The notes below the pieces were generated by a model that made no database searches, had not been told where the DNA came from, and worked only from the letters and a program-made list of their open reading frames with translations. Shown in pieces: positions 10,334 to 21,300 of a stretch of DNA of 43,082 nt. The translations under genes and the position numbers were made by a program. Source of the stretch: Chromera velia (Eukaryota > Sar > Chromeraceae); contig JAHBMJ010000695.1 of NCBI GenBank assembly GCA_018398765.1, forward strand, positions 1-43,082, in the 5' to 3' direction. Position 1 is the stretch's first letter. Each line of letters opens with the position of its first letter.

Positions 10334-13300
10334 GGAAGAAGGAACTAAGGGAGACCTTGTGCAGTCTGCTCGCTTGCTTGCTAAGTGCATGGAGCGTGCA
10401 TGCGGAGTCCATTTTGTGCCGTCGAAAGAGAGAGAGAGAGAAAGAAACAGAAAAACAGCAAGCAAGAAAGAAAGAAAGGAAGACAGACAGAAGAGACAGA
10501 GAGAGGGTGGACATGCAGGAAGAGGGATGACGGACATACAAAATTGGGCAGTAGTAGTCAATGGGAAAGGGCAGGAGAAACCTTCCTTTCGTCTCCATTA
10601 TGATCGATTCCGTTTTCGATCCTTCACTCACTTAGTCATTCGTGAAACGCTGCAAGCACATCCAGATAGACAGGGTTGGCATCTGTCTGCTGTCTTTTCT
10701 CCATTCCATTTTTCATCAACGTGCCTACTTCTTCATCTCTGCCTCCCCTTTCCTGCTGCCGATGTTTTGTTTTGGCCCTCCCTCACTTCCCTTCCCTTCC
10801 TCTCTAGTTCTTTCTGCCTTCGCGTTCGTGCTTTTGCTTTGCAGTGACGGAACGGGAGGGATTGATGGGCAAATCAGTTGTGTTGCTGTCCTGATTTGGC
10901 ACTTCTTTCTGGTGCCTTGATTGATTTGTCTCCTTTTTTTTCGCACAATGAAGCTGCAACTGAAGGTGCATTGCATGCATGTGCATCATGCTGTAACAAC
11001 AATGACTGACTGACTCACTGTTCGGACGCAGAAGGGTTTCGGTGAGAAAAAAGGCGTGCATTCAAAAGGCGTCTGTGAGGACGGACGGATGCTGGGAAGG
11101 AAAGCAAGTGCCTGCCTGCCTGCGTGAATATGTGCATTGAGACCCCAAAGCGTGCGTGCGTGCGTGCGTGCGTCTGTGAATTTGTCGTTGAGGAAAAGAA
11201 CAAGTGAGTGAGTGAGTGCGTGAGTAAAAGAGGCTCCCCTCCTCCTTGAGGTGCGTGCATGTATGTGGGGTGGGATGGATTTTGAATATGAAGAGCAACA
11301 TGGTGCTGGAAGCAAAGAATTGCTCTCATGCAACTTTCGATGCGAAAAAAAAAAGAGGGGGTCCAATACAGGCGTCTTTTTGGTTGTTCTTTCTCTTTCT
11401 CTTCCTCGCGCTGGTTTTGATCAAATTGAATTAATGCATCAATCACTTTTCTGTGCAGAAACGTTGTCTTCTTTGTTTGTGCCTTCTTTCTCCCTCTTCC
11501 CGTCTCCCCTTCCCCTCTGCTCCTTCTGCTGTCATTCCGATCGAACCCCACGTTTCATCGTTGTGCGCTGGAATGTTCTGTCCGATAAGGGGGGGTGAGG
11601 AGAGGCGGGGGAAGAGATTGTAGGTAGGCACAAGCAAGCAACGGCATGAGAAGAAAATACAAGAATTTGCCTCCAGATTTGCCAACAGAGAAAGAGAGAG
11701 AGAGAGTGAGAGAGAGAGAGAGAGAGAGTACGGGGAAAGGGGGGGGGNNNGGGGGGGACAGAGAGTCCGATGCGTCGGGAGATGAAGAGAATGGACGGGG
11801 GGTCGATGGATGGATGAAGGATTGAAAGAGGGAAACAAATGACGTGCCTGCCTGGGGAAACTGTAAGTAAAGGGATTTTTTCTCGTCTGTTCATGTACGC
11901 GTTCCTCGAGAATTTGCTGAGGCGGACACACACAAAGTGAAGCGCGTCTGTGTGCGTGAGAGGGAGTTTACAACAATGGGCATGCATCGAAGTTCCTCCT
12001 TTTGGTTTGCAGACGACTCGATCATTTATTTTTCTTCTTTTGGATGGACCGTCTTCCTTCCTTCACATCAGGGAAGTGAAAGAGGCTTTCTTTCTCAAAA
12101 CGTCTCTCCGCTCCTGTCTCCTTCCTTCTTTCCTTCCTTCCCTGCCGGTTGTCTTCCTCTCTTCCTGTGTCTCAATGAAGCTCGATCGTTGTTGTAAGGG
12201 CAGCGTACCGTTGAGGATGCTCGAGAGGGGGACAGCAAAAAAGGGAAGACAGTGGAAAGAGGAAAATGAGGGACAGGTGTGTATTTATTTGTGCGTCTCC
12301 GGATCTGAAGACTCGAATTCTTCCGACATCATGGTTGCGTCTACTTTCTTTGGTGTGGCTGCTTTTGTTTGCCCTCCCTTCCCCTTCCCCCCTCTCTTGA
12401 ATGTCAAGTTGGGAAACAAACGCGGTGGGTTCTGAACGGTCGCTAAAGATTCCAAAGAGATCAAAGGCGACGTGGACACGCACAAGTGCAGTGCATGCGG
12501 GACAAGTGGAATGATCGAAGTGACTGATATCGTATCTTGTTCATCAGCGCCGCTGTCAATGCCTGTCATGCACTGACCGTTCTGATCTGTCTGTGCATAT
12601 AGGGTCTACATGTCTGCCAGTGCATCTATAGGTCTGCATGCATCTCAGCCGTCTGCCTCGCAATCTGCTGCGGAGTATGCCTAGGATTAGGATAAGCCTA
12701 TAGGGATAAGCGCGGGCCATGCTATGCTACAATTACACATGGCGTTGATACATGATAATCAGTCATACAGCGGACTTTAGAAACGTTCTTCCTCTATGCC
12801 TAGATATTTGCCACTGATCGAGCTAGTCAGTCAGCGGAGCGTTACTTTGATAGATATTAACTCACAGATTATACTCCGCTACAGTCATAAAACTAAATAC
12901 ATGCACCCAAATATTTACGGCTAGATACGGTTAGACATATAAAATTATATATATAAAAAAAATGTATGAATTTACTAGTGAATTTACGTAATTTAAGTTA
13001 CAATTTAATTACCACCGTGAATAATTCATCCAATTTTGAATATTTTTGACACAGACTTTGGAAAAAAAAAAAAATGGATATAACTTAAATTCAATGTTTT
13101 GAATGATCGTAGAATATTGTAAGTACAAACGAGAATTCAGTCTTATATGAAGATAGACTTCATTCTACTTTTATCTTTCCTATTTGAATGATGGCCTCAT
13201 ATGGCCTCTCCACTTCCATCTTTCTGTCTGTTTACCTGATGCCCTAAGGTTTTAATTTAAAGTGATCGATGATCGAGGGTTTTTATGGTTTGGTCTAGAT

Positions 13301-14179
13301 AGGTCTAGACCGTTTTTTACCGGGCCCTGGCACACCACTGGAGCCTGTGCAAGTGGCATTCTTCATGGATGCATCTCTGCAGGAGCTATAACGCGCTTTG
13401 CATACGAAAGCCATGCAGACTGGACAAAAAAAAAAATTAAATCATGCAAATCGCCTCGGGCGGTAGCTTAGCTCTGCTAGCAGCTGAGATCAGCTGAGAG
13501 ACCCTGATATCGCATGCATCCGCATAACGTATTTTTTCATTTTTGGAGGGGGGTTCGGTTCTATCTAGCTCCGTCTGTCATGTACTGTCATGGTCAGTCG
13601 GTGTCACCCACATTCGAAAATGTGCCCCTCAAGCAATTCGTATGGAGCCGCAATCGCATCAATTACTTCACTCCTCATGCATGATACGTGCCCCTCAAGT
13701 AACTCGTACGGAGTTGCATGTGTATGCATGCGCGCGGTCCCAAAAAGCATATTTTGCGCGCGTTGCCGTGGCCCCCGCCATGCCCCCGCCACTTGCCCAT
13801 TGCAGACAAGACATGCCCAAGCCATCAATCACATTGCATGTGGCCGACCCCCTAAATGGCCCCCTGAGGCACTCACCCAACTGGTTGGGTGTATCCCGTT
13901 AACTTTTATACATTTTCTCACGCACATGCATGTTTTGACCTGCAAATTTGCTTGAAGATGTAAGCCACTGGCTTACCTGCATACGTTTCTCCGCAATTTA
14001 CGAAGAATGGAACAACTCTGCAAGTTCTGCAAAAGTTTCTGCAGTTGTGAGCAGGAATAGATTAACTTTTAGGATCAGTAACATCACATAAGATCACATT
14101 TGTACTTCCTCAGTCTGTCAGTTGTCTCTGTCCTTTAACACGCTTGGCCTGGAGCCTATCCCAGTCTGGATCACGCAAG
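10334..14179. other. intergenic stretch, no gene seen
   Basis: Open frames here are short or made of simple sequence. The first part holds (GA)n and (GAAA)n tracts (10425-10505), a (GTGC)n run (11149-11171) and a (GA)n tract (11691-11728). A three-N gap sits in a G-run at 11748-11750. From about 12.7 to 13.25 kb the sequence is strongly AT-rich with many stops in all frames. I cannot exclude small exons. Confidence 0.5.
13622..13720. repeat. diverged direct repeat, two copies 66 bases apart
   Basis: GTGCCCCTCAAGCAATTCGT at 13622 recurs at 13688 as GTGCCCCTCAAGTAACTCGT. The similarity continues through TA(T/C)GGAG(C/T)(C/T)GCA. The copies differ mostly by C/T transitions. It lies upstream of the coiled-coil gene; function unknown. 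Confidence 0.7.
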
Positions 14180-16522
14180 ATGGAAGCCCAACAGGGAGAG
14201 GAGCTGACCTTGCTTCCAGGAATCCACGGGTTGCCTGGGTGAGCTTCATTTGTATTGCGATCTAAGAGCGCCTTCGGCGCCCAAATCAGTTACAATCTCC
14301 TTAAGAAATCAGCTTTGATCTCTCTGTGCTCCCCAAATCGAAACAACATTGAACGCGAGAAGCATTGGACTCGCCCATCTGTGCTGTACTTGTTTTGCCA
14401 TGAACTTTCTGACGGGCTGCCCGCTTCGTCACGCTCACGCATGGCCTGTTTTGTCTTCTAATACATATATAGAGTCTGAGTGTGTGCATGTGTGCTTGGA
14501 TGCATCTCAAAAACCGACTCCGACTTCTAACGATCCGGTAGCTTGGGGAACTATGAGAACGAATCCCAAGTGTCAGTCTTTCTTTCAGGAGACTCTTTGT
14601 GACTGTGTGGCTGAGAACCGTCAAGGGTCACCCCTGTGCTTTTTGGATATTGATATTTTTTTTCACAACAAAGCAGTTTCGGTCTGTACGCATGGTCTTT
14701 GCACAGTCCAGACAGCTTGACCTTGTTTAGATTTCCATTTCATGTTGCCGTAGCGGGTTTAGAAGAACCTGTGTGCGATGAAATACAATATACATGGTTA
14801 ACTCCACCGCTCCCTCGTTGTATATCTGCCCCGGCACGCATGTGAATGTGGACTTCGACATGCTCCTCACAATGTCCACATCGCTGAAAGTTTTTGTGTT
14901 TTGTGTGTCATCATTATTGTGCAGAACGACGCCTGTTGACGACCTCTCCAACTTTGGGGACATGCGAGTCTTCCTTTTTGTCTGTACAGTCTGTGGCTTC
15001 CAGGCACCAATCTCAAAATTGAGCAAGGAAGGCGCGACGTCTTGATTGTGCAGGCGTCCTAAGTTTGCGTTTTTTTGTAGGTTGAAAAGTGATTTAGTCA
15101 GTTGGTAATACATTAGATGATGTCAGTGAAGCGTTACTGAACGCACTCCCTATGCAAACATTTCTTCCGTTTGGCAATCATCGATCAGGTCTGGCAGGCA
15201 ATGGCATGTGCACGCTCTTCCCATTGGCAACTCTCTCCTCCCGGCCTAGCTCTGACTGTTTCCAGCCGCCCATTGAATTTTCCCACGCGAGTTTGCATTC
15301 TACCTTTCTGCCTGCCTGTCGATCTCCAATTTCTCAGTCGATTGCAGTATTGACCTTTCTCTGACCACTGCATTCCTTCAGGGTAACAGACCGACCGTTT
15401 GGCACGGGACCGCGGCTGAGGTCAGTTGGAAAGGTCGCATGATCGTGGATCCAATATAAATAGAGCGCATGAACGTGTCTCAATCTTCCAAAGGCCAAAT
15501 TCTTGGACGGGTCTCTTGTTTTCTTGCTAGCTTCCTCTCCTGAGTTGTTTCTGTACAATGCCTTTGGCAATGCCGTCCTACAGTCGTTGCTTTCAGCTGA
15601 GCACAAATTATTCATACTCTATATGCATTGATTAGGACAAACGCAGAGCAGGTTGTATGAGAGAGTTTGTTTCCGCACAGCCCTAGCTTCCATGCTTTTT
15701 TGTGGGATGTCTTTCTGCTTGATTGCAGGGCAAGGATTCATGAACTGGAAGAGCTCCTAGAAAATCAGAGGCAACAGTCTGAACAAAACCTCCGTCTGCT
15801 CTGGCAGGAAGTAAGTTTGCTTCATCTCAACCGGTTTCTGTCACTACGAAGACGTCTTGTGATGCTCCCACTAGAAAGCACCTCTCTCTTTCCTAGTTGA
15901 GGTTCTGTTGGTGGAATTTGCTAGTGCAGAAGCTCAGACAAATTGTCAGAATGTTAATTCCCGCTACATGCAAGCACATGCAATCATGCAAATGAACGAA
16001 AGCTAGGACAAATGAGATCCGACATCAGTGGCTGTGTGACACGTGTGCGTGTCGGTATCCATCTGCATGGCAGAAAGATGAAAGAGGAAAAGACACAATC
16101 GCGTTCCTTTTTTTTTCATTTTCTGCATGCACATCAACACAGTTCATCTGGTGGGTCCAAACGAATCTCTCTGCCTGAAGTTCTTTCTGCCCATGTCCAT
16201 CTGTTTATATCCTTCGGGATCCCGGCCCCCCCTCTCTCTCGAGTCTTGGCTCTTTTTGCTCATCTACCCCACCCCTCCCTCTTTCTTTTTCTCTCTGTCT
16301 GCATGTCTCTCTTAGCGTGCAGCAACGTACCTACGTGTGTGTTACTGCATGAGTGAATGAATGAATGAAAGAAAGAAAGCAAGAAAGAAAGAAAGAAAGC
16401 AGGAAGGAAGGAAGCAAGCAAGCAAGCAAGAAAGGAAGGAAGGAAGGAGGGAAGGAAGGGAGAAGTGAGGAATGGAAAACACAAAGAAAATGTAAAACAA
16501 CAAGAGAAGGGGAGGGATAGAT

Positions 16523-16559
<37 letters not shown>

Positions 16560-16758
16560 AAGAGAGAGAGAGAGAAATCAACTTTTACAAAGTGTGATCA
16601 CTTGCGCGTGTGCCTTCATCCAGAAGTACGCAGTTCTTGTGCTTAGTCTATTCCAAAACCATGATTGACTTCAAATCCTCTTTGTCCTCTGCATGCAGCA
16701 AGAGAAGACCGCACAGGAGGAGAAACAGATCGAAGAACTGACTGCCCAGATCGATGAC
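14180..16758 (+). CDS. small coiled-coil protein, three exons, 3' end not found
   Basis: Exon 14180-14238 starts with ATG (MEAQQGEELTLLPGIHGLPG) and ends at donor GTGAGC in phase 2. Exon 15729-15810 starts after ATTGCAG in the matching phase and reads ARIHELEELLENQRQQSEQN then LRLLWQE, ending at GTAAGT in phase 0. Exon 16699-16758 starts after GCATGCAG in phase 0 and reads QEKTAQEEKQIEELTAQIDD, ending at GTAAGC. The last two exons have the heptad spacing and Glu/Gln/Lys content of a coiled coil. The first exon is joined only by phase and splice-site quality, so it is less certain. No further exon is visible before the AT-rich region begins near 16.95 kb. The gene may be truncated or may end by reading through to the TGA at 16816. 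No family is recognised. Confidence 0.45.
16360..16576 (+). repeat. purine-only microsatellite tract in the coiled-coil gene intron
   Basis: The tract moves through (GAAT)n, (GAAA)n, (GCAA)n, (GGAA)n and then (GA)n over about 215 bases, almost without pyrimidines. It sits in the intron between exons 2 and 3. Such tracts account for the long Ser/Leu/Phe open frames on the opposite strand. Confidence 0.9.
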
Positions 16759-18302
16759 GTAAGCAATCACTGCATGCTCATCATCTTCAATGGAATCTGT
16801 ATGCATGATGAGGTTTGACCACACGCAATGTCCATCCATTTCTCCACACGACCAGCTTGAGGGGTCCAGGCCCCTAGCTATTCGTGACAACTGTAGATAC
16901 AATGATACCCAAAAGACGCTGTGATGATACAAAAAATCCCCCACAGAAATATACAGACCGTCCTAAGAGATCTGTCCTCCTAGTTCATATGGGGTACTGA
17001 GTAAAACACTGTCATGCATGAGTCCTTACTTCTATCCTGTTTTTCCTATATCCCTACAAAGACTTACCCCAAAAAATAGTATACAAAAAAAGTGTATAAA
17101 AAAATGATAATGATATCAATTAATTATATACACTTGTTACGAACTACTCGTAACAGGAAGAGCTAGGGCGGCGCAAGCCCTAAGAACATAAAAAGAGGAA
17201 CGAGACTGCTGAGACTGGAGTCACTAAATTCTGGAGACTATGATCATAGAAGTAGGATACAACAAGTCCCATGTTTATATGGATTAATTAATAGATTCAT
17301 CTCAAGTCCATCGCCACTCTAAAGGTTATTCATTAGGTTATTCACAATACACTACTCGACTCTCCATGACTGCTATTCAATTCCAATCTACTCAAGAGAA
17401 CGATCATCGATCCACTAGAAGATGTCGACTCTACACCAGGCTGCATCGGGTTGCAATGAGTGACAGGATGGCATGCAACGCAATAGGACGGTGGCCTAGC
17501 TTACGGTGCGCCTCTACATGACGCACGCACGCAACACCAAGAGGACCCAGGCACCGGCGCACGTCAGCATCCGCGATCCTGCTGAGAGACTCGCCGAGAC
17601 CCACGCACACATAGGCGCATACATCAAAATGCCTGGGCCCGCGCTGGCGGCGCTGCTCGGCTTAAGTCGTCCTGGCACCGCCAGGCAGTCCAGGACACAC
17701 TTTTAATTTATGATATCAATTTTTGTACTTTGTTTTTTTATCAACTATAAAGAGTTAGAAGCTCAAACTAATTAACAACGCATGTAAGTCAAGTCATGAT
17801 GTATAAGCACGTTTAGTTTCAATTCCTAACTCTTTATAGTTGGTGAAAAAAAAAAGTGTAAAAAAAAATGATATCAGCATCCCTAGCAGCATCCTTTATC
17901 AACATCCTTTATCCCCAGTATATATAAGACTGGCGGCTGCGTGACGACTCATTACGTTTGCTGCGCAGACGTTTGACTGATTTTTGACAATCCTGGCAAT
18001 CCATTCAATACCACACATCCACTCCCGATTCATACAGACTAATATAGACTGAGTGTCTGACTCATCATGAATCAAATGGATTTCTTTTCAGACACATGCC
18101 TCCAGCAAGGCATTCCCATATGGTCCCACTTCCCCGATGCCAGAGTCATAAATGTGCGCGTTACTAGTTTTAGTTACTTTATATAGTAGCGCTAGCTAGC
18201 TGTTACTTTTAGATACTTGCTGATACTTAAACAACATCCTTCCTCAGAGTTCCTCTCTGAATTCTAGAGTCTAGATTCCTTTCTTGTAGACCGTCGATCG
18301 CT
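16759..18302. other. AT-rich convergent spacer
   Basis: This is the spacer between the end of the plus-strand coiled-coil exons and the stop codon of the minus-strand WDR6-like gene. It is AT-rich apart from a GC-rich patch at 17500-17700 that carries an unrecognised 66-residue open frame. It contains the foldback element at 17711-17876 and a perfect hairpin GTTACGA-ACTAC-TCGTAAC at 17136-17154. Confidence 0.6.
17711..17876. mobile_element. MITE-like element with long terminal inverted repeats
   Basis: The element is 166 bases, bounded on both sides by the palindrome TGATATCA. The outer arms read inward as a T-rich tract followed by AACTATAAAGAGTTAG (left, from about 17744) and its perfect complement CTAACTCTTTATAGTT (right, ending about 17841). 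The arms are imperfect in the poly-T/poly-A part. The centre of about 55 bases has no open frame. A further partial match to the arm (AAAAGTGTATAAAAAAATGAT) lies at 17089-17109. This fits a non-autonomous DNA transposon remnant; no transposase is present and no target duplication is clear. Confidence 0.6.
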
Positions 18303-21300
18303 TTACGCCTCTGCTAGCCTGCAAGACAGCTCAACCACTTCGACACCGCCTTGTCCCCCAGCTATGGCGACGCGGAAAAGCTTCTGCTGAGACGACTTTT
18401 TTGAACTCTGATTTAAATCTGCGGTCTTGACGTCCCAAGCATCTAAGGACGAAACGTCAGCAATTGGCGAGGCAAGGACCTTGTCGGCAATGTTCTCAGA
18501 TATCTGGATCTGCGTGACTTCCCCTTCTCCTGCTCTGTCCTTTCCTGTATCTTCTTGGCCTTTTTTCAAGGCGCCACAATCAAGTCTCCACACACGAAGC
18601 CTTTGATCCCATCCAGCCGAAAACAGAAACGGGAAAGACGGAATAGCGAGACCTGCAAGAGACACCGGAGCTCACATGTTCAGCAGCAGGAAAGATACAA
18701 TCAGCGCGATCTCAGAATCACAAGACTCGACCCAATTTATTTCGAGGGGCTGACCCAAAGTCCTTTTTCAAACAGAAGAACGCAAGAAACGGCAAAAGCA
18801 TTGCGACAAACAGGGACCAAAGCCTTATTCAGAGACCCCCCAACCATACAGCCGAACAGTCAGACCTCTGACTGCAGAAGCGTGTGCCAACTGCAATCTT
18901 CTGGAGGCAACAATCTGGCTGAGGATGTCCCTATCCCCCCCCGTCTCCCGAGACCCTCCCTTTCCCTTTCCCGTCCCTTCTCCTGTGAAGGAGCTCTCCC
19001 TCGAGACGCCCGATGCACCGGCCGAGCAGAGAGCAAAAACACGGAGATGCAGGATGACGATGTCCTGGTCATCACCCCCAGACACCAGAAGGACGCTCGC
19101 AAGGCGCACCGTTTTTGTGCTTTCTCGCTCGGTCTCACGGTCTTCCCCAAGACCTGAAAGGTCCGTCAGGGCCACGCAATTTGCCCCAAAATTATGGGCT
19201 TCGTGAACTTGTAAGAGGAGGAGACGGGGAGAGCTGAGGAGGGAGGTGGCAGGGCTCTGAATGGAAGAGGAGGAAGAGGAAGAGGAGGAAGGGGGTGAAT
19301 TCACACACGCTCGCTTCTTGGAAGAGTGTTCTGTCGCCTCTTCTGCTCTTCTTTCGCTCTCCTCATCCCAGAGGAGAAGGAAAATACAGAGACGGCCCTG
19401 GGTTGTTCCGGCCACAACGAGACCAGACAGAGTCGCTCGGAGGCGCGAAAGCGACACCGTTAGTGAATGGGAACCCGCACTCTCTTTGGAGGAGACGGAA
19501 GAAAAAGGCGGTTGGGTGGAGAGAGACGCGAGGCACAGGCAGGCTCCAGGCAGCTGCACCGTCTGACGCGGCTGGACGGAAGTCAGACGGAAGGACGAAG
19601 CCTCTTGCTGGCTTTGTCCTGTACTAACACCTGCATTCTTTCCTTCAACACTGCACAGCGTCAGTTTAGCTGCAGAGCTGCCAGCCACAACCGCAGCTCT
19701 CATGATGTCCCTCCAACTTTCTCCTCTCAACTCCGCGTCTTCCTGTGCCATGTCACAATCTTCATGGGTGGGGTCAGAGACGCAAAGAGGTGGAGGGAGT
19801 GAGGTCACGGAAGTTAGTCGTTCGTCTCCGAATTGATAACTTCTTCCTTGACCTTCCTTCTCACCCTGCCCAAAGGCTTCAGCACTGCGTGGGGGGAATG
19901 TGAAGGATCCTCCAGAAAGCAGAGCGAGCTTGCGAAGAAAGACACGGGGGGCCTCCCCCCTCTGCCCAGACTTGGGGCAAACGGTAAAAAGCCCTAACGT
20001 CGTCCGAGCACCTGCATTCATCAACGGCAGGGCACCAAGTAAGTGAAAGCACATCGGTAAAGTGGTCTGTCCGATGAATACAGAGTCATACAAGTGGAGG
20101 CTGTGACTGTTTGGAACCGCAGGGAGAAAAAAGGAATCACAACACGCCAGAATTCAGTGAAAGAACGCCAGAACCAGCGATCATTTCGAGCAAAAGAGTC
20201 TATCGAAGTCAGGTTTTGACCTACATGAGGGTCGTTCCCTCGCCCCCTCTCCTTTTCGACTGACCGACTGAGCAGACGATCTCAGCCTCTCCTTCCGGGC
20301 CCCTCAGGCGCACAGGCCACACAGCACGCACTGCAGCAGGGTGCTCTTCGGATGAGTCAGCTGCCCGGAGATGCAGAGACCCTTGCTGCACCTGATCTGC
20401 TGGGCTCCCAGACTCCCCCTGTGTGTGTGTGTCTCCCTCTTTGCCAGGGAGGATTTGCAACAGCTTTACTGCGTTGTCCTCCCCACCTGTGCACAGAAGG
20501 CCTGCATGCGGGAGGGAGGGAAGGAGGGGAGAGGGAGGGGGCACATCCTTGAACGAACAACGATGGCTCGACCGGTGATCCGTTAACGTCCTACCAAACT
20601 CCGATATGGTTTTCTGTCATCACTTTTCAAAGAGAAACGCAGATGGAAAGAACATACTCAACGAAGCCTTGGGAAACAAATCATCCGCACAAAAGGGTAA
20701 ATGCCCCAACCATTACTCCCCTGTGCGGACGCAAAAAGCGAACTGAGCAAAACAAGGTTCCTCTTACTTCTGCCACCAACCATCTGCGAGGAAACAGGCA
20801 CAGTGGATGTGCTTCCCGTGAAAACCCGGACGAAGGGAAAGTGCCGAGGGTCTTTCTTCCCCCACCCCCCTGCCCCCCCCGAGCACCATCTCCGTCCAGT
20901 TCACAGAGTCGCCAGCCAAAAAGGCCAAAGACACCGCGGCAGTGCACGAATCCTCCCCAGTACGCTCCTGACGCACGCCACGCACCGCGTCGAGTGGTCT
21001 CTTGGACCCCCCGCAAGGCAGACGGAGGGCTTCCTGCACGCAAAGGGGGGGCGAAGGGGAACAGAGAAGGTCTAGTCCACAAGAACACGACGGAAAATTG
21101 GAGGGGGGAGAGGATTGCGAGTGAAGGATCGGCTCCAGGGCCACACCAGGAAATGGATGAGTGCAGATCGAGAAGGCACTTCCAGAGAAAACGCGCAGTG
21201 CGTGTAGAAACACAAATGGAGTCAAAAGGAAAAATTTAATTAAACGTCTACCATCCCGGCTCAAGAGAGGCATGCAACTAACTGCATATGGACCGTCGTG

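Noticed and set aside
13543-13955. Two overlapping plus-strand ORFs around 13.6-13.9 kb
   Set aside because: They cover the diverged direct repeat and show no motif; different frames are equally open.
17506-17706. 66-codon ORF in the GC-rich patch of the AT-rich spacer
   Set aside because: Unrecognised, no splice context, ends at the edge of the MITE-like element; kept only as a composition oddity.
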